Part shown: piece after piece, positions 8,071 through 17,846 of the stretch
How positions within the stretch are numbered: position 1 is the stretch's first letter
Layout of the letters: the number at the start of each line of letters is the position of its first letter
NCBI RefSeq assembly: GCF_026626305.1
Contig: NZ_JAPNUE010000003.1
Location: 291,542-355,541 of the forward strand
Direction of reading: 5' to 3'
Source: Frigidibacter sp. RF13
Lineage (GTDB): Bacteria > Pseudomonadota > Alphaproteobacteria > Rhodobacterales > Rhodobacteraceae
DNA length: 64,000 nt
Program-made: the position numbers and the translations under genes
Notes under the pieces: model-generated
What the model was told of the DNA's origin: nothing
What the model saw: the letters and a program-made list of their open reading frames with translations, nothing else
The model's database searches: none

Positions 8071-9411
8071 ATGGCCGCGACATTGAAGACCACGACTGCG
8101 GTACTGGCGCTTGGCGCACTTCTGGCGGGCTGTGCCGAGAAGGAACTGGTGCTTGAAGGCCACCGGCAGGTGCCACGCGAGGCGGTAATCGGCGGCGAGG
8201 CGGTGGTGACCGAAGATGCGGCACCCCTTGGCGCCGGTGCGGCCCCGGTCGCGATCGCGCTGCCCGGGCAAAGCGGCGGCGACTGGACGCAAGTGGGCGG
8301 CAACGCGAGCCATTCGGGCGGCAATGCCGCCTATTCCGGGGCGCTATCGCCTGTCTGGTCGGCCAAGGTCGGTTCGGGTGACAGCCGCAAGAACCGCATC
8401 ACGGCTGCGCCGGTGGTGGCGGGCGGACGTATCTTCACCCTTGATGCCGAGGAACATGTCACCGCGACCGGTACCAACGGCGGCGTCGCCTGGCAGGTCG
8501 ATCTGACGCCCGCAGGCGAACGGGCCGGCGACGCGGCAGGCGGCGGCCTCGCCTTCGCCGACGGACGTCTATTCGTGACGACCGGTTTTGGCGAGCTTCT
8601 GGCGCTTGATCCCGCGACCGGCGCCGTCGCCTGGCGCCAGCGCTTCGAATCGCCGGTGGCGGGTGCCCCGGCGGCGGCAGGCGGCAAGGTTTTTGCGGTT
8701 GCGCGCGACGGGTCGGCCTGGGCGGTCGATGCGGCGAACGGCAAGGTGGCCTGGCAGGTTCCGGGCTCCTCGGCCCGCGCGGGCATCGTCGACGGATCCG
8801 CCCCGGCGGTGTCGGGCGGCACAGTCGTTTTCCCCTTCGCGACCGGCCAGCTACTGGCCATCGACATCGCCGAAGGTACGCCGAAATGGCAGGGCTATGT
8901 GGCAGGCAAGCGGGTAGGGCGGGCCTATGCCTCCTATTCCGACCTGACCGGCGATCCGGTGATCGCGGGCGGCACGCTTGTCGCGGGCAGCGCCGCCGGG
9001 CGGCTCGGTGCCATCGACATGGAGACGGGCACAACGCTCTGGTCGGCGCCGGACGGGGCGACGGGCGCAACCGTCGTTGCGGGCGGGTCAGTGTTCTTCG
9101 TCAATGATGAGGACCAGCTCGTTCGGCTCGAGGCATCGAGCGGCGCCGAGGTCTGGCGTGTGGACCTGCCCTACTTCACCAAGGACAAGGACAAAAAGCG
9201 TCGCGCGATCTTCGCCCATCACGGGCCGGTTCTGGCAGGCGGGCGGCTGATCACCGCCTCGACCGACGGGCTGATCCGCGCCTTCGATCCGGCCTCGGGC
9301 AAGGTCGTCGCCACCGCAGAGATCCCCGGCGGTGCGGCCTCTGGCCCGGTTGTGGCGGGTGGCACGCTGTATGTCCTGTCGAAATCCGGCACGCTTCACG
9401 CTTTCCGCTGA
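8071..9411 (+). CDS. bamB: outer membrane assembly lipoprotein, beta-propeller
   Basis: 446 residues with a lipoprotein signal peptide ending LLAGC (cleavage before Cys21) and then PQQ-like beta-propeller blades, seen as repeated GRLFVTTGFGELLALDPATG, GKVFAVARDGSAWAVDAANGK and AAGRLGAIDMETGTTLW units. BamB is the beta-propeller subunit of the BAM complex that folds outer-membrane proteins, bound to BamA on the periplasmic side. ATG 8071 is preceded by GGAGAGG. The position directly before der is the conserved bamB location. Confidence 0.85.
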   Translation: MAATLKTTTAVLALGALLAGCAEKELVLEGHRQVPREAVIGGEAVVTEDAAPLGAGAAPVAIALPGQSGGDWTQVGGNASHSGGNAAYSGALSPVWSAKVGSGDSRKNRITAAPVVAGGRIFTLDAEEHVTATGTNGGVAWQVDLTPAGERAGDAAGGGLAFADGRLFVTTGFGELLALDPATGAVAWRQRFESPVAGAPAAAGGKVFAVARDGSAWAVDAANGKVAWQVPGSSARAGIVDGSAPAVSGGTVVFPFATGQLLAIDIAEGTPKWQGYVAGKRVGRAYASYSDLTGDPVIAGGTLVAGSAAGRLGAIDMETGTTLWSAPDGATGATVVAGGSVFFVNDEDQLVRLEASSGAEVWRVDLPYFTKDKDKKRRAIFAHHGPVLAGGRLITASTDGLIRAFDPASGKVVATAEIPGGAASGPVVAGGTLYVLSKSGTLHAFR

Positions 9412-9456
9412 CGGCAAAGCCGTGTATGGGGGCGCCTTCGAAAGAAAGATCGCGCC

Positions 9457-10932
9457 ATGAGTTTCACGCTTGCCATCGTCGGCCGGCCCAATGTCGGCAA
9501 ATCCACCCTGTTCAACCGGCTGGTTGGCAAAAAGCTCGCGCTTGTCGATGATACGCCCGGCGTGACCCGCGACCTGCGGGAGGGCGAGGCGCGTCTGGGC
9601 GATCTGCGCTTCACCGTGATTGACAGCGCGGGGCTGGAGGATGTGACCGACGACAGCCTGCAGGGCCGAATGCGGCGCCTGACCGAACGCGCGGTCGAGA
9701 TGGCCGATATATGCCTCTTCCTTGTCGATGCGCGCGCGGGCGTCACCGCGACCGACCGGGTCTTTGCCGATATCCTGCGCAAAAAGAACGCCCATGTGAT
9801 CCTCGCCGCCAACAAGGCCGAGGGCCGCGCGGCGGATGCGGGCGTGATCGAAGCCTGGGAACTGGGTCTGGGCGAGCCGGTGCGGCTGTCGGCCGAACAT
9901 GGCGAGGGGGTGGACGAGCTCTATCACATCCTCCGCCCCCATGCCGACGCCTTCGCCGAACGCGCGGCGGCTGACGCGCCGGAGGTGGATGTCGATGTTG
10001 CGGAGGAAGAGGGCGAGGATGCCGCGCTCCGCATGCCGACCGAGGCGAAACCCCTGCAGATCGCGGTGATCGGGCGGCCGAACGCCGGAAAATCGACCCT
10101 GATCAATAAGATCATCGGCGAGGACCGGCTTTTGACCGGGCCAGAGGCCGGGATCACCCGCGACGCGATCTCGGTCAAGTCCACGTTCATGGGCACGCCG
10201 GTCCGCATCTTCGACACGGCGGGGATGCGCAAGAAGGCGCGAGTGACGGAGAAGCTGGAGAAGCTCTCCGTCTCCGACGGGCTGCGGGCCGTGCGCTTCG
10301 CCGAGGTGGTGGTGGTGCTTCTCGACGTGGGTATCCCGTTCGAACAGCAGGACCTGCGCATTGCCGACTTCGCCGAGACCGAGGGCCGCGCGGTGGTGGT
10401 GGCCGCGAACAAATGGGACCTGGAGGACGACAAGACCGAGAAGCTGAAGGAACTGCGCGAAGCGTTCGAGCGGCTTTTGCCGCAGCTTCGGGGCGCGCCG
10501 CTCGTCACCGTCTCGGCCAAGACCGGCAAGGGGCTCGACCGCCTGCACGCGGCGATCATGAAGGCCTATGACGTCTGGAACCGCCGCATCTCGACCGCGA
10601 AGCTGAACCAGTGGCTTGGCGCGATGACCGAGGCGCATCCCCCGCCCGCGCCCGGCGGCAAGCGCATCAAGCTGCGCTACATGACACAGGTGAAGACCCG
10701 TCCCCCGGCCTTCGTGGTGATGACGAACCATGCCGAGGATCTGCCGGAAAGCTATGCGCGCTATCTGGTCAACGGGTTGCGCGCCGATTTCGACATGCCG
10801 GGCACGCCGATCCGCCTGACCTTCCGCGATCAAGGCGACAAGAACCCCTACAAGAACAAGAAGTTCCACACACCGTCGCGGCTGAGGAAACACAAGGAAG
10901 GCACGAACCGCCCCGACTATCGCAAGAGTTAG
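9457..10932 (+). CDS. der: ribosome biogenesis GTPase Der
   Basis: 491 residues with two tandem Era-like GTPase domains: G1 motifs GRPNVGKST (about 9-17) and GRPNAGKST (about 206-214), each followed by DTPGVTR or EAGITRD and NK/KW-type G4 motifs (AANKAE, AANKWD). An acidic linker [11 protein letters not shown] separates them. The C-terminal KH-like domain ends in a basic tail. Der is needed for 50S subunit maturation. The stop overlaps the convergent glycosyltransferase stop by 4 nt. Confidence 0.96.
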   Translation: MSFTLAIVGRPNVGKSTLFNRLVGKKLALVDDTPGVTRDLREGEARLGDLRFTVIDSAGLEDVTDDSLQGRMRRLTERAVEMADICLFLVDARAGVTATDRVFADILRKKNAHVILAANKAEGRAADAGVIEAWELGLGEPVRLSAEHGEGVDELYHILRPHADAFAERAAADAPEVDVDVAEEEGEDAALRMPTEAKPLQIAVIGRPNAGKSTLINKIIGEDRLLTGPEAGITRDAISVKSTFMGTPVRIFDTAGMRKKARVTEKLEKLSVSDGLRAVRFAEVVVVLLDVGIPFEQQDLRIADFAETEGRAVVVAANKWDLEDDKTEKLKELREAFERLLPQLRGAPLVTVSAKTGKGLDRLHAAIMKAYDVWNRRISTAKLNQWLGAMTEAHPPPAPGGKRIKLRYMTQVKTRPPAFVVMTNHAEDLPESYARYLVNGLRADFDMPGTPIRLTFRDQGDKNPYKNKKFHTPSRLRKHKEGTNRPDYRKS

Positions 10933-11960
10933 GGCCAAGCCTCGGCCAGGATCCAGTCACGGCGCTCGATGAATTCCTGCTTCTGCAGAAGCTCCTCGAT
11001 CCGCGCTGCATGCGCGCTGCAGCAGGCTTCGTGCAGCGCCATCAGGCCCGCGTCGCTTTCGTAGCGGTCGCGATGGTAGGCCTTGGCGCGGCCGAGGCGG
11101 GCGCCATAGTCGCCTGACGCTTCCTCGTTCTTGTTGCGCACCCGCCAGTAGGCGCGCGACACCTGCTTCTTCGCGATCACGACGTCGCCCCGGTACATCT
11201 TGGCAAGATAGCTGTTCAGCGATCGCAGCGCGAAATGCTCCAGCCGAACAAGATCGTAGGTGCCGCGGCAGTCGAGACCGTTCTCGCCTCGGTCCGCAGG
11301 CAGCGTTGCCTGGTCGCGCCCCGATCCGTCGAGCCAGCGCACCGGACCCTGATCGCTGAACATGTCAGGGCGATGGTTGCGCAGCCGTTCGACTTTCTCC
11401 GACAGCCGCACGATACTCTTCACCCCGCGGCGGGACTTCATCTTTCCCGGGCGCATAGTCTGATGCATCGGGAAGAGGTCGAGCAGCCAGCCGCGTTCAT
11501 AGCCCTTTTGCCCGCTCGCACCGTGATTGACTTCGGAAACCGACAGCACGTCGAAGGCACCGATCGCAGCGAACAGATCGGTCAGCCGCCCTTCGCCGAC
11601 GCGGATGTTCAGAAACTCGTCGACATCCATCGAGATGAAAAAGTCCGCCTCGCGCATCTGCCTCAGGTGATGGGCATAGTTCAGCGCGGTGGGCTGGAAC
11701 GCGGTTTCGCCGGTGGATACGGCCGGGTTCGGCAGATGGACCAGTTCGCCCATGTCTTGCAGCCGGTCCAGCAGCCGGTCGGTGCCGTCGGTGCAGTCGT
11801 TGGTGAAGACGACGAGATCGGTCACGCCGATGGACTTGTGCCATGCGAGCCACTCTAGGATGAACGGGCCCTCATCCTTCATGCAGGTCGCGATAAGAGT
11901 GCGAGGTGCTGCGATCGGCCAGGGACGGAAGCTGCGGGGCGGCAGGAAGGAACCTGTCAT
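10929..11960 (-). CDS. glycosyltransferase family 2-like protein
   Basis: 343 residues. The N-terminal half reads [22 protein letters not shown], then [18 protein letters not shown] and [13 protein letters not shown]; these are the nucleotide-binding and DxD metal-binding elements of the GT-A fold in the Glyco_tranf_2_4 group. The C-terminal half is rich in Tyr/Arg with no further motif. It probably adds a sugar to a surface polysaccharide. The FkbM-like gene ends 3 nt before this start, suggesting an operon of surface-modification genes. Confidence 0.75.
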   Translation of the reverse strand: MTGSFLPPRSFRPWPIAAPRTLIATCMKDEGPFILEWLAWHKSIGVTDLVVFTNDCTDGTDRLLDRLQDMGELVHLPNPAVSTGETAFQPTALNYAHHLRQMREADFFISMDVDEFLNIRVGEGRLTDLFAAIGAFDVLSVSEVNHGASGQKGYERGWLLDLFPMHQTMRPGKMKSRRGVKSIVRLSEKVERLRNHRPDMFSDQGPVRWLDGSGRDQATLPADRGENGLDCRGTYDLVRLEHFALRSLNSYLAKMYRGDVVIAKKQVSRAYWRVRNKNEEASGDYGARLGRAKAYHRDRYESDAGLMALHEACCSAHAARIEELLQKQEFIERRDWILAEAWP

Positions 11961-11963
11961 GCG

Positions 11964-12473
11964 TTATGCCTCGCGCTCGAAATGTCTGCCGACGCCGGAC
12001 GGGTCATTGCCCGGTGCGAGCCGAAAGCCCCTGACATTCAGGAGCGCGTGGATCCAGGTCGCATGCGGTGTGCCATAACCCTTGGGGTGGACCTTCAGGG
12101 AAAGCGTACGCACCGTGCCGAGGTCTGCCGCATCGAAGGCCCCCATTTCGGCGGCGCCGATGTCACAAACGATAGCGGTCGGCGACAGTTCCGCCAGCAG
12201 GTCCGCGATGGGGTACTGCGGCACTTCCACGACTTCGGCCCAGTCAACGAAGTCGGTGTGCGTCGAAGAATCCCAGAAATTCGGCTGAATGCGGAACGGG
12301 ATGGCGTGGTTCTCAACCACGCGCTCCACGTCGGCAGAAAGCGCCGGGACGGTCGAAAGATGCCCGAGCTCCGCGCTATTGACGGTCGTCCCATCAGACA
12401 CGTCCACCGGTCCAGCGGCAAGCGCGCGGTCACCACCCTTCGGTCGCTTCTTCGTTTTGTCCGCGGGCGCCAT
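11964..12473 (-). CDS. FkbM-like methyltransferase, C-terminal part only
   Basis: 169 residues from ATG 12473 (a GTG at 12497 would add 8). The core PIADLLAELSPTAIVCDIGAAEMGAFDAADLGTVR followed by TLSLKVHPKGYG resembles the C-terminal half of FkbM-family methyltransferases, which normally read D-I-E-G-A-E here. The N-terminal SAM-binding half (usually DVGAN-G) is missing, and the DIEGAE element is altered to DIGAAE. No good ribosome site precedes either start. It is probably a decayed remnant or a domain with no methyltransferase activity. Confidence 0.55.
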   Translation of the reverse strand: MAPADKTKKRPKGGDRALAAGPVDVSDGTTVNSAELGHLSTVPALSADVERVVENHAIPFRIQPNFWDSSTHTDFVDWAEVVEVPQYPIADLLAELSPTAIVCDIGAAEMGAFDAADLGTVRTLSLKVHPKGYGTPHATWIHALLNVRGFRLAPGNDPSGVGRHFEREA

Positions 12474-12539
12474 GCTCAAACTGCACCGAGCTGTCACGCG
12501 ACTATTCTTCGCGCCGACCGGCAGGTCAAGGACACTTGA

Positions 12540-13835
12540 TCAGACAAGTTCGCCCGCAGGCGTCAGCCGCGACCGGCCGCCAAGCCAGGGCGACAGCGCC
12601 TGCGGCAGCAGGACACCGCCGTCCTCGGTCTGGCCGTTTTCCAGAACGGCGATCAGGCACCGGCCAACGGCAAGACCAGACCCGTTCAGCGTATGGACGA
12701 ATTCGGGCTTGCCGCCACCTTGGGGCCGGAAGCGCGCATTCATCCGCCGCGCCTGGAAATCGCCGCAGACCGAGACGGAGGAGATTTCGCGGTAGCTGTT
12801 CTGCCCCGGCAGCCAGACCTCCAGATCATGGGTCTTCTGCGCACCGAAACCCATGTCGCCGGTGCAAAGGACTATGGTGCGGTAGGGCAGGCCCAGCCGT
12901 TCCAGCACCGCTTCCGCGCATTTCGTCATCCGCTCATGTTCAGCAAGCGAGGTGTCGGGCGTGGTGATCGACACCATCTCGACCTTCTCGAACTGGTGCT
13001 GGCGCAGCATGCCCGCCGTATCCTTGCCCGCGCTGCCCGCCTCGGAGCGGAAACATTGGGTGTGCGAGGTCATGCGGATCGGCAACGCGGCTTCCTCTAG
13101 GATATCGCCCGCGACCGTGTTGGTCAGCGTGACCTCCGACGTCGGGATCAGCCACCAGCCATTGGTGGTCTGATAGCTGTCCTCCGCGAACTTCGGCAAC
13201 TGATTGGTGCCATACATCGCCTCTTCCTTCACGAGGACGGGGGTCATCGTCTCGGTCAGGCCGTGTTCGCCGGTGTGCAGGTCGAGCATGAATTGCGCCA
13301 GCGCCCGGTGGATGCGCGCGACCGCGCCCTTGAGCACCACGAAGCGGCTGCCGGAAAGCTTGGCGGCGGTTTCGAAATCCATCCCCGCCTTCACGCCCGG
13401 AATGTCGTAATGTTCACGCGGTCGGAAAGAAAAGGTGCCGGGCGTCCCCCAGCGGCGGATTTCCCGGTTGTCCTGCTCGTCCTTGCCGTCTGGAACCTCG
13501 TCCAAGGGCAGGTTCGGAATGGTCAGCAGAAGCTGGCGCAGTTCCTCGTCCTTCGCAACCGCCTCTTCGCCAAGGCGCGCGATCTCGGCCTTCTTTTCGG
13601 CAACAAGCGCACGCAGGCGCTCAAACTCCGCCTCATCGCCGCGTGCCTTGGCTGCCCCCACCTCCTTGGATGCCGCATTCTGCGCCGCCTGCGCGGTTTC
13701 CGCCGCAAGGATCTGCGCGCGCCGCGCCTCGTCGATCGCGAGGATCGCAGACGACATCGCTTGCGACCCCGGGCGCCGCGTCAGGCGGCGGTCGAATTCA
13801 GCGGGAGTGTCGCGGATGGCGCGGATGTCGTGCAT
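12540..13835 (-). CDS. serS: seryl-tRNA synthetase
   Basis: 431 residues, the normal length. The start [18 protein letters not shown] is the typical alphaproteobacterial SerRS start, preceded by AGGTGA; a longer frame to 13883 is not needed. The N-terminal coiled-coil arm (about 25-100, rich in Glu/Ala/Arg) is followed by the class II core: motif 2 [24 protein letters not shown] and motif 3 [16 protein letters not shown]. It charges tRNA-Ser in the cytosol. A tRNA-Ser gene lies about 200 nt away on the opposite strand. Confidence 0.97.
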   Translation of the reverse strand: MHDIRAIRDTPAEFDRRLTRRPGSQAMSSAILAIDEARRAQILAAETAQAAQNAASKEVGAAKARGDEAEFERLRALVAEKKAEIARLGEEAVAKDEELRQLLLTIPNLPLDEVPDGKDEQDNREIRRWGTPGTFSFRPREHYDIPGVKAGMDFETAAKLSGSRFVVLKGAVARIHRALAQFMLDLHTGEHGLTETMTPVLVKEEAMYGTNQLPKFAEDSYQTTNGWWLIPTSEVTLTNTVAGDILEEAALPIRMTSHTQCFRSEAGSAGKDTAGMLRQHQFEKVEMVSITTPDTSLAEHERMTKCAEAVLERLGLPYRTIVLCTGDMGFGAQKTHDLEVWLPGQNSYREISSVSVCGDFQARRMNARFRPQGGGKPEFVHTLNGSGLAVGRCLIAVLENGQTEDGGVLLPQALSPWLGGRSRLTPAGELV

Positions 13836-14041
13836 GGGGATCACCTGTCGATTGCGGCCCGATATATGCCCGATGGGCGCCACGAGGAAAACCGCAAAAT
13901 CATCGCGCCGCGCTGCATGAGACAGCTCGGTCGCTGCCTACCGCCCCCTAGATACGTCCGGTAACACAAAAATCGATCGCCGCACCATCATCCGCCCTTC
14001 GCCTCTTGCCGCCTACCGACTTAGCCATTAAACGGGTCGGC

Positions 14042-14131
14042 GGAGTGGTGGCCGAGTGGTCGAAGGCACACCCCTGCTAAGGGTGCAGACGGGAAACCGT
14101 CTCGAGGGTTCGAATCCCTTCCACTCCGCCA
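14042..14131 (+). tRNA. tRNA-Ser (anticodon GCT)
   Basis: The 90-nt gene folds fully. The acceptor arm GGAGTGG (14042-14048) pairs with CCACTCC (14121-14127), followed by discriminator G and encoded CCA (14129-14131). The anticodon stem CACCC/GGGTG encloses loop CTGCTAA with anticodon GCT. The long variable arm GACGG/CCGTC is diagnostic of class II tRNA-Ser, and the T arm reads GGGTTCGAATCCC. The accessory block starts right after its 3' end, so it may have served as an integration site. An AT-rich stretch (14132-14165) follows, and the gap to 14312 shows no gene. Confidence 0.97.
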
Positions 14132-14312
14132 CATACTATTGTTATTAATACTATAATTTCTGATTTTCGATCCCCACCCCTCATAGAACCGCACAACTCA
14201 AAAACGCTTTAGGCACACGCTTCTTTGTTGTGGGCGCCAGACCGATGATGCGGTTTGCCGTGCACGCTTGGCCTTCGACAACGGCCCTAAGCGGACCTTC
14301 GACCTGTCATGG

Positions 14313-15560
14313 CTAGCCTATCCGAAGTCGCCGCGCTGCTAGCCAACTGGCCAGTGCCATAAAGCCCGCTGTGCCAAGGCAAAGGGGCAGCCCGCCGATC
14401 TGATAGCTTAGGCCCGAGAGCAGCGTCCCGATCAGCCTCCCCGCCGCATTGGCCATGTAATAGAACCCCACGTCCCGCGTGATCCGCTCGGCTGACCCGA
14501 AGGCGAGGATCAAGTAGGAATGGACTGATGAATTGATTGCAAAGACAAAGCCGAAGAGAAGAAGCCCGCAGATCAGCGTCGCGGTCAGCAAGCCCGAAGT
14601 CTCTCCTGCCGCCCAGGCAGCCCCGGCCAGAAGGAACGGGATCGGCACCAGAAACCCGGCCCAGCGGATCGCCTTTCGAACCGTCTCGGCGTCGGGCTGT
14701 GACTTGCCGCCAAGAATGCGCGGGGCGGCGGCCTGTACCCCGCCATAGGCGATGATCCAAAGCGCCAGGAACCCACCGATCAAGAAGAAAGCTTCGCGCC
14801 GCCCCTCTGGCGTCCCATCGGACAGGACGGCCTGGAAATAGACCGGGATGCCGACGACGAACCAGACGTCCCGCGCGCCGAAGAGGAATAGGCGGGCAAG
14901 GCTTAGCCGGTTCACCCGCTTGTCCTTTGACTGCCAGCCGCCCCAGGCTTCCTCTGACTTCATCTTCCCCGGCAGGCCTGCAGGCAGGAACAGGGCCACG
15001 GCGAATAGGATCACCGCGAGCACCACCGCCATCCCCCAGACCGCACCTTCTAACCCCGCCAGCGCCAACAGCGCCGCGCCCAGAAAGAACCCAAGCCCTT
15101 TCACCGCGTTCTTCGACCCGGTCAGCACTGCCACCCAGCGGAAAAGGCCCCCCTCCACCTTGGGCGCAAGCAGCTTGACGGCGGATTTCGACGACATCTT
15201 CGCCAGGTCCTTGGCCACCCCCGAGACGCCCTGCACCGCCATCACGAAGGCGACTGACGCCGCGACACCCCATGAAGGGTCCAGCTGCGCCAGTGCCACC
15301 AGCGCGCCGATCTGCAGCGCCAATCCACCATACAACGTCGCCGCCAGCCCGAACCGCGCCGCCAGCCAACCGGCGGCAAGGTTTGTCACGATCCCCGCCA
15401 GTTCATACAGCAGGAACAGCCAGGCTAGCTGGATCGGCGTGAAGCCCAGCGAATTGAAGTGCAGCAGCACCAGCATCCGCAAGGCGCCGTCCGACATCAT
15501 AAAGGCCCAATAGGCCGCCGTCACCGCCGCATAGGCCCGGATCGGGTTCGCAACCGTCAC
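14313..15560 (-). CDS. arsJ: organoarsenical efflux MFS transporter ArsJ
   Basis: 415 residues with 11-12 hydrophobic segments. The start [35 protein letters not shown] and [11 protein letters not shown] fit the ArsJ subgroup of MFS exporters. ArsJ exports 1-arseno-3-phosphoglycerate, the unstable product of the partner GAPDH, which falls apart to arsenate outside the cell; this gives net arsenate efflux. The GTG at 15560 overlaps the GAPDH stop by 4 nt (GTGA), so the two proteins are translationally coupled. The frame is open to 15614 upstream inside the GAPDH gene without support. Confidence 0.9.
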   Translation of the reverse strand: MTVANPIRAYAAVTAAYWAFMMSDGALRMLVLLHFNSLGFTPIQLAWLFLLYELAGIVTNLAAGWLAARFGLAATLYGGLALQIGALVALAQLDPSWGVAASVAFVMAVQGVSGVAKDLAKMSSKSAVKLLAPKVEGGLFRWVAVLTGSKNAVKGLGFFLGAALLALAGLEGAVWGMAVVLAVILFAVALFLPAGLPGKMKSEEAWGGWQSKDKRVNRLSLARLFLFGARDVWFVVGIPVYFQAVLSDGTPEGRREAFFLIGGFLALWIIAYGGVQAAAPRILGGKSQPDAETVRKAIRWAGFLVPIPFLLAGAAWAAGETSGLLTATLICGLLLFGFVFAINSSVHSYLILAFGSAERITRDVGFYYMANAAGRLIGTLLSGLSYQIGGLPLCLGTAGFMALASWLAARRLRIG

Positions 15561-16564
15561 ATCGACCCCGCCACCATCCGCACGATGTCTGCCAGGCGGC
15601 AGGCATAACCCCATTCGTTGTCGTACCAGGCATAGACCTTCACCTGAGTGCCGTTGATGACCATGGTGGACGGCCCGTCGACGATGGACGACCGCGGATC
15701 GTTGGTGAAGTCCGAGGACACCAGCGGACGGGTCTCGAACCCAAGGATCCCTTTCAGCGGCCCTGCCGCAGCATCGGCGAAGAGGGCGTTCACCTCTTCT
15801 ACAGTCGTCGCCCGCTCCACCTCGAACACGCAGTCGGTGAGGGAGGCGTTGAGCAGCGGCACCCGAACCGCATGACCATTCAGCCGACCCTTCAGCTCGG
15901 GATAGATCAGCGTGATCGCCGTGGCCGATCCGGTCGTCGTCGGGATCAGGTTCATCAGCGCCGACCGCGCCCGCCGCATGTCCTTCGCCGGGCGGTCGAC
16001 GATTGTCTGGGTGTTGGTCACGTCATGGATCGTCGTGATCGACCCGTGCCGAATCCCGATCCCCTCATGGATCACCTTGACCACCGGGGCGAGGCAGTTC
16101 GTCGTGCAGCTTGCCGCCGTAACCAGCCGTTGTGACCCGTCATACAGCTGATGGTTCACCCCATAGACCAGATTCAGCGCGCCTTCATCCTTGGCCGGAG
16201 CACTGACGACGACCTTCTTCACCCCCGCTGCATAATAGGGCGCGACCTTGACCGCCGTCTTGAAGACCCCCGTACAGTCGATCACCAGATCAACACCCAT
16301 TTCGGCCAATGGCAGCGCCTCGATGGTCTTCTCATGGTTGAGCCGGACCTTCCTGCCATCCAGCACCAACGCCCCCTCGCCCGCCGCAACGGGCGTCCGC
16401 CAGCGGCCATGAACGCTGTCGAACTCCATCAGCAGGGCATGCTGTTCGGCATCCCCCACGGGATCGTTCACCAGCACGATCTCGCCCCCCGCGCCCGTGT
16501 CGATCAGGTCGCGGAGCGCAAGCTTTCCAATCCGGCCCAGGCCATTCAGCGCAATGCGTGGCAT
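15557..16564 (-). CDS. ArsJ-associated glyceraldehyde-3-phosphate dehydrogenase
   Basis: 335 residues, full-length GAPDH. The N-terminal Rossmann motif is [13 protein letters not shown] (about 7-19) and the active site is [10 protein letters not shown] (about 151-160, catalytic Cys at about 152). In ars operons this enzyme uses arsenate in place of phosphate to make 1-arseno-3-phosphoglycerate from glyceraldehyde 3-phosphate, feeding ArsJ. The assignment rests on its coupling to arsJ and on the ars regulator 3 nt upstream; by sequence alone it could be a housekeeping GAPDH. Confidence 0.9.
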   Translation of the reverse strand: MPRIALNGLGRIGKLALRDLIDTGAGGEIVLVNDPVGDAEQHALLMEFDSVHGRWRTPVAAGEGALVLDGRKVRLNHEKTIEALPLAEMGVDLVIDCTGVFKTAVKVAPYYAAGVKKVVVSAPAKDEGALNLVYGVNHQLYDGSQRLVTAASCTTNCLAPVVKVIHEGIGIRHGSITTIHDVTNTQTIVDRPAKDMRRARSALMNLIPTTTGSATAITLIYPELKGRLNGHAVRVPLLNASLTDCVFEVERATTVEEVNALFADAAAGPLKGILGFETRPLVSSDFTNDPRSSIVDGPSTMVINGTQVKVYAWYDNEWGYACRLADIVRMVAGSM

Positions 16565-16567
16565 CGG

Positions 16568-17404
16568 TCAGGCCTTCTCTTGCGCGTCCAGGCCGATGGC
16601 GTCGACGCGGGACTGCAGGGACAGACGGCTCAGGCTTTCGAACGGCAGTTCCACGAAGGCCGCGATCCGGCGGAGCAGGGCGGCATAGGTCTGGGCGAAG
16701 ACCAGCGCCTTTTCGGCGTCGGTCCCCGTTGCCTTCACCGGGTCCGGCAGCCCCCAGTGCCCGGTGATCGGCTGCCCCGGCCAGGGCGGGCATTCCTCCG
16801 CCGCCGAGGTGTCGCAGACGGTGAAGACGAAATCCATTACGACCGAGCCCGGCTTCTGGAACTCGGACACATGCTTGGACCGCAGGCCGCCGATTTCGTG
16901 CCCGTTGCGCTGCAGCACGTCCAGCGCCATCGGGTTCGGCACAGTATCGGCGCGATATCCGGCAGAGAACGCCTGGAACTTGCCCTTGCCCAGATCGCGC
17001 AGAAGCGCCTCGGCAAAGATCGACCGGGCCGAGTTGCCCGAACAGATGAAGAGCACGTCGAAATCGGTATCCCGCATGGCAGGGTCCTTTCCTGAAGTGA
17101 TGGAGGCCAGGAGGTCAGGCCGCGCTCGGCCCACGTCCAGCGCGAGGTAGCCGATCAGCGCCTCAGTGGCGTCAAGATCGACCGCATAGAACAGCGACCG
17201 GCCCCGCCGCTCGACACCTACCAAGCCAGAAGCTGTAAGGTCGGCCAGGTGGTGCGATAGAGTATTCTGTTTGAGGCCTAGCGCCTCGGAGATCTCGGTA
17301 GGGCGCACGCCTTGCGGGGCAAATCGCATCAGCAGGCGAAGAACGGCCAGCCGACCCGGATGGCCGAGCGTGGCGAAGGCAAGAGCAGCGCGATTCCGTT
17401 CCAT
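16568..17404 (-). CDS. ArsR-ArsC fusion: arsenic repressor plus arsenate reductase
   Basis: 278 residues with two domains. Residues 1-105 are an ArsR winged helix (PTEISEALGLKQNTLSHHLADLTASGLV, wing RRGRSLFYAV). Residues 115-250 are a low-molecular-weight phosphatase fold with P-loop CSGNSARS (Cys121, Arg127) and the redox pair CDTSAAEEC, as in thioredoxin-coupled arsenate reductase. The protein could thus both repress the operon and reduce arsenate to arsenite. The ArsR half has no cysteine at all, so the classic three-Cys arsenite site is missing. It heads the arsRC-gapdh-arsJ operon, 3 nt before gapdh. Confidence 0.9.
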   Translation of the reverse strand: MERNRAALAFATLGHPGRLAVLRLLMRFAPQGVRPTEISEALGLKQNTLSHHLADLTASGLVGVERRGRSLFYAVDLDATEALIGYLALDVGRARPDLLASITSGKDPAMRDTDFDVLFICSGNSARSIFAEALLRDLGKGKFQAFSAGYRADTVPNPMALDVLQRNGHEIGGLRSKHVSEFQKPGSVVMDFVFTVCDTSAAEECPPWPGQPITGHWGLPDPVKATGTDAEKALVFAQTYAALLRRIAAFVELPFESLSRLSLQSRVDAIGLDAQEKA

Positions 17405-17405
17405 A

Positions 17406-17439
17406 ATTCCCGATTACTGGAATATTCCGTGGTGTCCAA
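17406..17439 (-). promoter_or_regulatory. promoter/operator of the arsRC-gapdh-arsJ operon
   Basis: On the - strand TTGGAC (17439-17434), a 17-nt spacer and TAATCG (17416-17411) form a candidate promoter. The spacer holds the perfect palindrome GGAATATTCC (17419-17428), and a second dyad ATTCC-N8-GGAAT (17406-17423) overlaps the -10. A repressor bound there would block RNA polymerase. The -10 is so close to ATG 17404 that the transcript may be almost leaderless. Confidence 0.5.
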
Positions 17440-17846
17440 TGAAGGTTCTATGACAGTGGCCGGACGCGCCAATTCTCACTAGCGTCGATAATCTGGTTCA
17501 GGGCGAAGCGCCTTGGTCTGGCTTAGGACAACTCGACATGTGTTCAGCCGTTTAGCCCCGTGACTCAAGTTTCGAAGAGAAGGGGGCGATTATGAAGATT
17601 CTTCTTCGGCTGAACGAAAAGCTGATCGGGAATACATCCCGTAACAGTTGAATGCGAACGTCCACTGTCCGCCCGATGCGTCCTCTCGGTCACTCTCGGC
17701 CCCTAGCTGCCCTTCGGACACCCGGCCATCCCCGCGAGATGTCGCACACCTCATCGCCTCTCCCCATGGCTTGATTCAGGTCATCGACGCGGTCCGTCGT
17801 TGGTGCAATGGGATAAGCGTATGAAAACGATAGTGAGGCTGTAGCC
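17440..17846. other. 407-nt spacer between the arsRC and arsA operons
   Basis: No convincing gene is present. A 19-codon frame starts at ATG 17592 (MKILLRLNEKLIG, preceded by GAGAAGGGGG) and a 7-codon frame MKTIVRL at 17821 ends 2 nt before the arsA start. Either could be a leader peptide or a gene remnant, but neither shows independent support. The arsA promoter must lie here; no clear -35/-10 pair stands out. Confidence 0.4.

Noticed and set aside
9088..10938. 616-residue open frame on the - strand over bamB and der
   Set aside because: Der is unmistakable on the + strand. The antisense product has no motif.
17592..17651. 19-codon frame MKILLRLNEKLIG as a real gene
   Set aside because: It has a ribosome site, but there is no family, no coupling to arsA, and it lies in a spacer with random frames of similar length. 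Kept only as a note.
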